Part shown: in pieces, positions 61,077 to 64,000 of the stretch
How the letters are laid out: each line of letters begins with the position of its first letter
How positions within the stretch are numbered: position 1 is the first letter of the stretch
Origin: Streptacidiphilus jeojiense
Lineage (GTDB): Bacteria; Actinomycetota; Actinomycetes; Streptomycetales; Streptomycetaceae
Assembly: GCF_000719095.1 (NCBI RefSeq)
Contig: NZ_JOEH01000032.1
Location: forward strand, 39,599-103,598
Direction: 5' to 3'
DNA: 64,000 nt
Translations under genes and position numbers: made by a program
Notes under the pieces: model-generated
What the model was told of the DNA's origin: nothing
What the model saw: only the letters and a program-made list of their open reading frames with translations
The model's database searches: none

Positions 61077-61595
61077 TCAGCTCTCGTGCGGCTGCATGAT
61101 CGTGATGACCGGCTCGCCGTCGTCGCCGGGGCCGATGTCGGCAATCAGACGGACCGTGGTCGCCCTGCTGGAGCGGCCATCGCACGGCACCCGGTCCAGG
61201 TCTACGGTCAGCGACACCGTCCCGCGCGGCGCGCGGCTGATCGCGTAGCGGGTCATCCAGAGCACGTCCCACAGGCGGCCGGTCTGGTCCTGCACCGCGT
61301 CCTGCCGCTCGTCGTCCGCCTCGGTCCAGGCCACGCAGTCCGCCCACGCGGCGGCGGTCAGCGCCACCGGGACCATGAACCCGGCCTCCGCGCACAGCGA
61401 CGGCGTCGCCTCGAACAGCACCCCGTCGGCCAGTGCCTGCGCCCGGCTGTAGACGTCGATCGGCTCGCCGAAGAAGTCGGCCAAGAGGGCGGAGGCCCGG
61501 GCCTGCTGCTGCTCGGTGTCGGAGTTGAAGGCGTCCGGGCCGCCCTCCCACGCCCCGCCGCTCGTGGTGCCCTGCTGCGCGTTGCGGTCGTTCAT
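61077..61595 (-). CDS. DUF6573-like plasmid protein under shared promoter B
   Basis: A 172-residue protein if started at ATG 61595. The segment LADFFGEPIDVYSRAQALAD followed by GVLFEATPSLCAEAGF and PVALTAAAW is typical of a small protein family (DUF6573-like) very common on actinomycete plasmids and conjugative elements, of unknown role. The leaderless ATG 61658 is in frame and would add MSEGVGPPSRHLPHQTNRGT. A UUGGCC hairpin lies inside that extension. Confidence 0.68.
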   Translation of the reverse strand: MNDRNAQQGTTSGGAWEGGPDAFNSDTEQQQARASALLADFFGEPIDVYSRAQALADGVLFEATPSLCAEAGFMVPVALTAAAWADCVAWTEADDERQDAVQDQTGRLWDVLWMTRYAISRAPRGTVSLTVDLDRVPCDGRSSRATTVRLIADIGPGDDGEPVITIMQPHES

Positions 61596-61627
61596 GCTGG
61601 TTCCTCTGTTCGTCTGGTGCGGGAGAT

Positions 61628-61655
61628 GCCGGGATGGGGGGCCAACCCCTTCCGA
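61628..61655 (-). promoter_or_regulatory. UUGGCC hairpin 13 (after promoter B)
   Basis: RNA sense GUCGG, AA, GGGG, UUGG, CCCC, CCAUCCCGGC, then AUCUCCCGCACC. Either a GGGG-UUGG-CCCC hairpin or a longer GUCGG/CCGGC-closed stem can form. Confidence 0.5.
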
Positions 61656-61686
61656 CATGAGTAACAATACCTGAATACACACGCAA
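61656..61686 (-). promoter_or_regulatory. Shared promoter B (leaderless type)
   Basis: Minus strand: TTGCGT (61686-61681), 11 bases, TATTGT (61669-61664), TACTC, ATG (61658). Same 28-base spacing, ATG in frame with the DUF6573-like gene. Confidence 0.65.
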
Positions 61687-61771
61687 GATGGTGTATTTTC
61701 GCAGGCCATCACCCGATCGGAGCAGCGGGCCGCCCGCCCCTGGGTGGGCGGCCCGCTGGTGTGACGGGGTG

Positions 61772-62116
61772 TCAGTCGGCGGCGCGCCATGCCTGGCGGC
61801 GGGCCTGCTCAAGGAGTCCGTGGGCGCGCTGCGTGCGTCCGCTCTGGGCGTGGGCGACGGCCTTCATGAGGTGGTCGACGGCTTCGACGGCGCAGCGTCG
61901 GCGGTACGCCTCCAGTTCGGTGCAGATGCCGGGCCTGCGGGCAGCCTCGGTGCGCAGCTTCGCCAGGGGCAGCAAGGCCGCCACGGATTCCGGGGCCGGG
62001 GGAGCGGCGAGCAGTCGGGCCCGGCTGCCCGGGATGGCCGACTCCAGGGCGGCGGCCACCATGGCCAGGGTGGGGGCGAACCAGCGCAGGTACTCGGTGC
62101 GGGTGTTGTCGGACAT
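61772..62116 (-). CDS. Helical hypothetical protein
   Basis: A 114-residue protein from ATG 62116 after AAAGG (MSDNTRTEYLRWFAPTLAMV...), all-helical with two Cys and a tail of TPR-like character (QSGRTQRAHGLLEQARRQAW). It is the last gene of the transcript from promoter A. No family was recognised. Confidence 0.58.
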   Translation of the reverse strand: MSDNTRTEYLRWFAPTLAMVAAALESAIPGSRARLLAAPPAPESVAALLPLAKLRTEAARRPGICTELEAYRRRCAVEAVDHLMKAVAHAQSGRTQRAHGLLEQARRQAWRAAD

Positions 62117-62159
62117 GGGAGTGCCTTTCAGGTGCTGTGCGGGGTGCGAGAGAGGGGGG

Positions 62160-62187
62160 CCGGGCGGCGGGGCCAACCGCCGCCCGG
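62160..62187 (-). promoter_or_regulatory. UUGGCC hairpin 14
   Basis: Perfect 11-bp stem CCGGGCGGCGG with loop GGCCAA on the plus strand, between the stop at 62197 and the start at 62116, with tail CCCCCCUCUCUCGCACC in RNA sense. Confidence 0.6.
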
Positions 62188-62196
62188 CGGGGTGGG

Positions 62197-62517
62197 TCAG
62201 TAGGCGATTTCGACGGGCTCCTGCCAGCCCTGGAAGATGGCGATGTGGCACAGGCGCTCGAACGCCTCGTCAAAGAGGTCATCGCCCTCCAGGCCGCGCA
62301 GTTCGGGAATGTGGGCCTGGTACTCCTCGCCGGTGTGCTGGTATGCCTGGGTGAGGGCGGCCAGGGAGCTGCACGCCGTCTCGTGACGCACGACCGGGCC
62401 GTAGAGTCCGTGCCCGTCGGTGAAGTCCAGGACGACAGTCCAGCGAATGGCGTCGGCGAGGCGCTGGGAGCGTCGGCGGGCGGCACGGGCGGTGAGGGTG
62501 CGGATGGTGGCGAACAT
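62197..62517 (-). CDS. Hypothetical protein
   Basis: A 106-residue protein from ATG 62517 after GGAGGAA (MFATIRTLTARAARRRSQRL...). It has a basic N-terminal helix, beta strands (WTVVLDFTDGHGLYGPVV) and an acidic helical end. A small plasmid gene without a recognised family. Confidence 0.58.
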   Translation of the reverse strand: MFATIRTLTARAARRRSQRLADAIRWTVVLDFTDGHGLYGPVVRHETACSSLAALTQAYQHTGEEYQAHIPELRGLEGDDLFDEAFERLCHIAIFQGWQEPVEIAY

Positions 62518-62583
62518 GACTTCCTCCGGGGGTGGTGGGGCGGGGTCCGGACGGGGCGGGGTGCCCCGTCCGGTGAGGGGGCG

Positions 62584-62847
62584 TCAGTTCGCCCCGGCGA
62601 GCTCCATCAGGGAGAGCTGCACGAAGTCGGAGGGCGGGGCCAGCCGGATCACGGCGGCCTGAACGGTGCGGGTGGTGATCGTGCGGGGGAGGTCCCGGGC
62701 CACCGCACGGGCGTCGTTCTCCTCGCGCCAGGCGGCGTAGAGCACCCGGTCACGCTTCGCGGCGGTGGCCGCGAGTTCGGCGCGCAGCGCCTGGAAAGTG
62801 GCCTCTACGTCCAGGGCCTCGATCATGAGATCCGGCGACATCGCCAT
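62584..62847 (-). CDS. Helical hypothetical protein under shared promoter A
   Basis: An 87-residue helical protein if started at ATG 62847. The leaderless ATG 62913 is in frame and would add MSKGVGPPPPASRTERTERH. It is the right-most gene of the window, about 1 kb from the end of the molecule. No family was recognised. Confidence 0.58.
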   Translation of the reverse strand: MAMSPDLMIEALDVEATFQALRAELAATAAKRDRVLYAAWREENDARAVARDLPRTITTRTVQAAVIRLAPPSDFVQLSLMELAGAN

Positions 62848-62883
62848 CAGGTGGTGCCTCTCTGTTCGTTCGGTGCGAGATGC

Positions 62884-62910
62884 CGGGGGCGGGGGGCCAA
62901 CCCCTTTCGA
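62884..62910 (-). promoter_or_regulatory. UUGGCC hairpin 15 (after promoter A)
   Basis: RNA sense GUCGAAAGGGG, UUGGCC, CCCCGCCCCCGGC, then AUCUCGCACC. The core GGGG-loop-CCCC pairs well and the outer stem is imperfect. Confidence 0.5.
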
Positions 62911-62941
62911 CATGAGTAACAATACAGGGATACACACGCAA
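62911..62941 (-). promoter_or_regulatory. Shared promoter A (leaderless type)
   Basis: Minus strand: TTGCGT (62941-62936), 11 bases, TATTGT (62924-62919), TACTC, ATG (62913). Same 28-base spacing. It is the right-most promoter of the run. Confidence 0.65.
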
Positions 62942-63721
62942 CGGACGTAAAACGCGTGCTCCACCAGCAGAGTTCGCCCGATTGGCTTAATGGAAAATTG
63001 GAGGCGAAACCGGACTCATTTTCAACCAACCCGAATACTCCGGAGAGGTGGAAATAGTCGCGAGAATGCCCACAGGAGGTCAGCTGACAGCCTCCCGGTC
63101 CCCCCGGATACCCAACCGCCACCGGGCCCCGAACCACCCCGAGGCCGGCCTCTGGAGCCGATCCGATCGGACCCGTCAACCCCGGATCGCGGCCGATGTC
63201 GCCTGTGCCCAGGGGTACGGATACGGGTACGGACAGGGGTACGCCCAGAGGTACGAATAGCAAGCCCTCCCCCTTGATGGCTGGCCAGTAAAGCCACAGG
63301 TCAGAGCACCTTTAGAAGTATCCACAGACCCTGACAACCCCCTCTGTGAGCCCTCTTCCTGCTGTTTGGGTGAGGAGTGGCGGGCATGGGCGCACGTCGG
63401 CGGCTCCGGCGCGGCGCTGCGCTGTGCCGTTTTGAAGCAGGGCAGCGCCCGGCGAAGCCGTGCGATTGGGCGGCTGGACGCCGTGCTACGGGCGGCCAGT
63501 ACGGCCGAATCCCGAGCGAGCAGGGAAAAGAAGAGACAAGCTCAATGTGTGCGCCTCTGGCAAGTGCCCGTACCGGATGGATTCCTCCTGGCCAGTCGAG
63601 CAGGGGTTGTCCGGCTTTTTCATGGATTCTCCAGGACCACCCAAAAATCCCAGAGCTAAGCGGTACGGCATCTTTGATGCACCAACCTGACCAGGGGCGT
63701 ATCTGACGCTGCGTCACCACC
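62942..63721. other. Subtelomeric gene-free region
   Basis: I see no supported gene. Frames that stay open translate into Arg/Ser/Pro-rich sequence without start signals. A small cluster of GGTACG/GATACG words lies at 63213-63256. From about 63400 on, short palindromes with GAA centres begin to appear, merging into the telomere proper. Confidence 0.55.
63213..63256. repeat. GGTACG-type short repeats near the telomere
   Basis: GGGTACGGATACGGGTACGG followed by ACAGGGGTACGCCC and AGGTACG: five copies of a (G)GTACG/GATACG hexamer spaced 6-17 bases apart. This could be a protein-binding array or simply low-complexity drift. Confidence 0.4.
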
Positions 63722-64000
63722 CCATGAGAAAAGGCGCGAAGCGCCCCCTAGCCACCAACTCCGCAGCGAAGCGCAGGAGTTGACCCCAACCACCGAGGGC
63801 GCACAGCGCCCGCTTTTCCCTGATCGGGCGAAGCCCGATCCGCCCGGCGCAGCCGGGCGCACTTCCCCCGGTGCACAGCACCGGGAAGCATCGGGCGAAG
63901 CCCGATGCCCCGCCCAAAGGGCGGGCACTCCTTGGCGGGCGAAGCCCGCAGCGCAGGGCCGAACGCCCAAGCAACCCGCGCCGAAGGCGCGTGGTTACCC
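63722..64000. other. Streptomyces-type telomere: array of triloop hairpins
   Basis: The last ~280 bases are almost wholly palindromic. Clear stems with three-base loops: 63733-63745 (GAA), 63797-63811 (ACA), 63822-63840 (GAA, 8 bp), 63841-63859 (GCA, 8 bp), 63867-63885 (ACA, 8 bp), 63888-63908 (GAA, 9 bp), 63909-63925 (AAA), 63935-63949 (GAA) and 63977-63991 (GAA, extended by ACC/GGT with one bulged T). Streptomyces telomeres end in a 3' overhang folded into such hairpins, with C-GNA-G sheared-pair loops, and are capped by Tpg and Tap. The sequence differs from the archetypal chromosomal start CCCGCGGAGCGGG, reading GGGTAACCACGCGCC inward, so it is a non-archetypal telomere. Confidence 0.85.

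Noticed and set aside
50274..62910. Evenly recurring hairpins considered as a CRISPR array
   Set aside because: Copies lie kilobases apart at gene boundaries with no spacers and no cas genes. They are gene-linked elements.
50274..62910. UUGGCC hairpins considered as plain transcription terminators
   Set aside because: They lie between co-directional, closely spaced genes and just before ribosome binding sites, some within the first 30 bases of a transcript, and the loop is conserved. A pure terminator needs none of that.
63301..63720. Several overlapping ORFs near the telomere
   Set aside because: They arise from palindromic, G+C-rich subtelomeric DNA. No codon bias or start signals.
1..64000. 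tRNA and rRNA genes
   Set aside because: No stretch with a convincing T-loop and acceptor stem pairing was seen. GGTTCGA words occur only within the hairpin-tail motif.

Overview
The window is very G+C-rich, with strong third-position G/C in its genes. It carries the hallmark genes of Streptomyces-type linear replicons: a telomere-associated protein gene (tap), a terminal protein gene (tpg), an FtsK/SpoIIIE-type TraB transfer ATPase with a GntR repressor, and a right end made of closely packed hairpins with three-base loops. I read it as the right-hand 64 kb of a linear plasmid (or possibly a chromosome arm) from Streptomyces or a close relative. Base 64000 looks like the physical end of the molecule. 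The left edge is an arbitrary cut.

Layout. 0-0.9 kb: gene-free, partly AT-rich DNA with repeats. 1.0-1.9 kb: 5'-truncated IS3-type transposase. 2.1-9.7 kb: conjugation module on the minus strand. It holds small membrane and Spd-like genes, most with 4-base overlaps, then traB and a repeat cluster that may be the clt transfer site. The divergent GntR regulator has candidate operators. 9.7-27 kb: accessory and defence-like block. It contains a tandem double zeta-toxin protein, a STAND-type ATPase with helical repeats, an operon of a SNF2 helicase (with N-terminal units resembling double-stranded-RNA-binding domains), a SWIM zinc-finger protein and a small protein, a CPBP protease homologue, and Ku. 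27.5-32 kb: end-maintenance operon (tap, tpg and small partners). 32-44 kb: PD-(D/E)XK-type proteins, a lipoprotein, an SOS-box-preceded dnaE2-imuB-like pair, an Mrr-like nuclease that probably carries a frameshift, and a replication-relaxation family gene.

44.6-47.9 kb: an HTH gene and a two-gene CBASS anti-phage system (CD-NTase plus a Cap15-like 2TM beta-barrel effector), convergent with a Nudix hydrolase. 48-63 kb: a long minus-strand run of plasmid backbone genes, including an SSB-like protein, a PAPS-reductase-like protein, a ParB-domain protein, an LPD29 protein, a DUF6573-like protein and many small unknowns. 63-64 kb: gene-free subtelomere and telomere.

The most novel signal is in the 45-63 kb run. 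Six promoters share one architecture: a TTGC-type block exactly 28 bases before an ATG, and a TATTGT-type -10 box five bases before that ATG, as expected for leaderless mRNA. Several of these ATGs open short Gly-Pro-Pro leader peptides. The peptides at two sites stop exactly on the start codon of the next gene; at three others the leader runs in frame into it. Five of these promoters, plus ten internal gene boundaries, are followed by a hairpin with a nearly invariant UUGGCC loop, compensatory stem changes and a CUCUCGCACC-like tail just before the ribosome binding site. This looks like an undescribed family of cis-acting RNA control elements.
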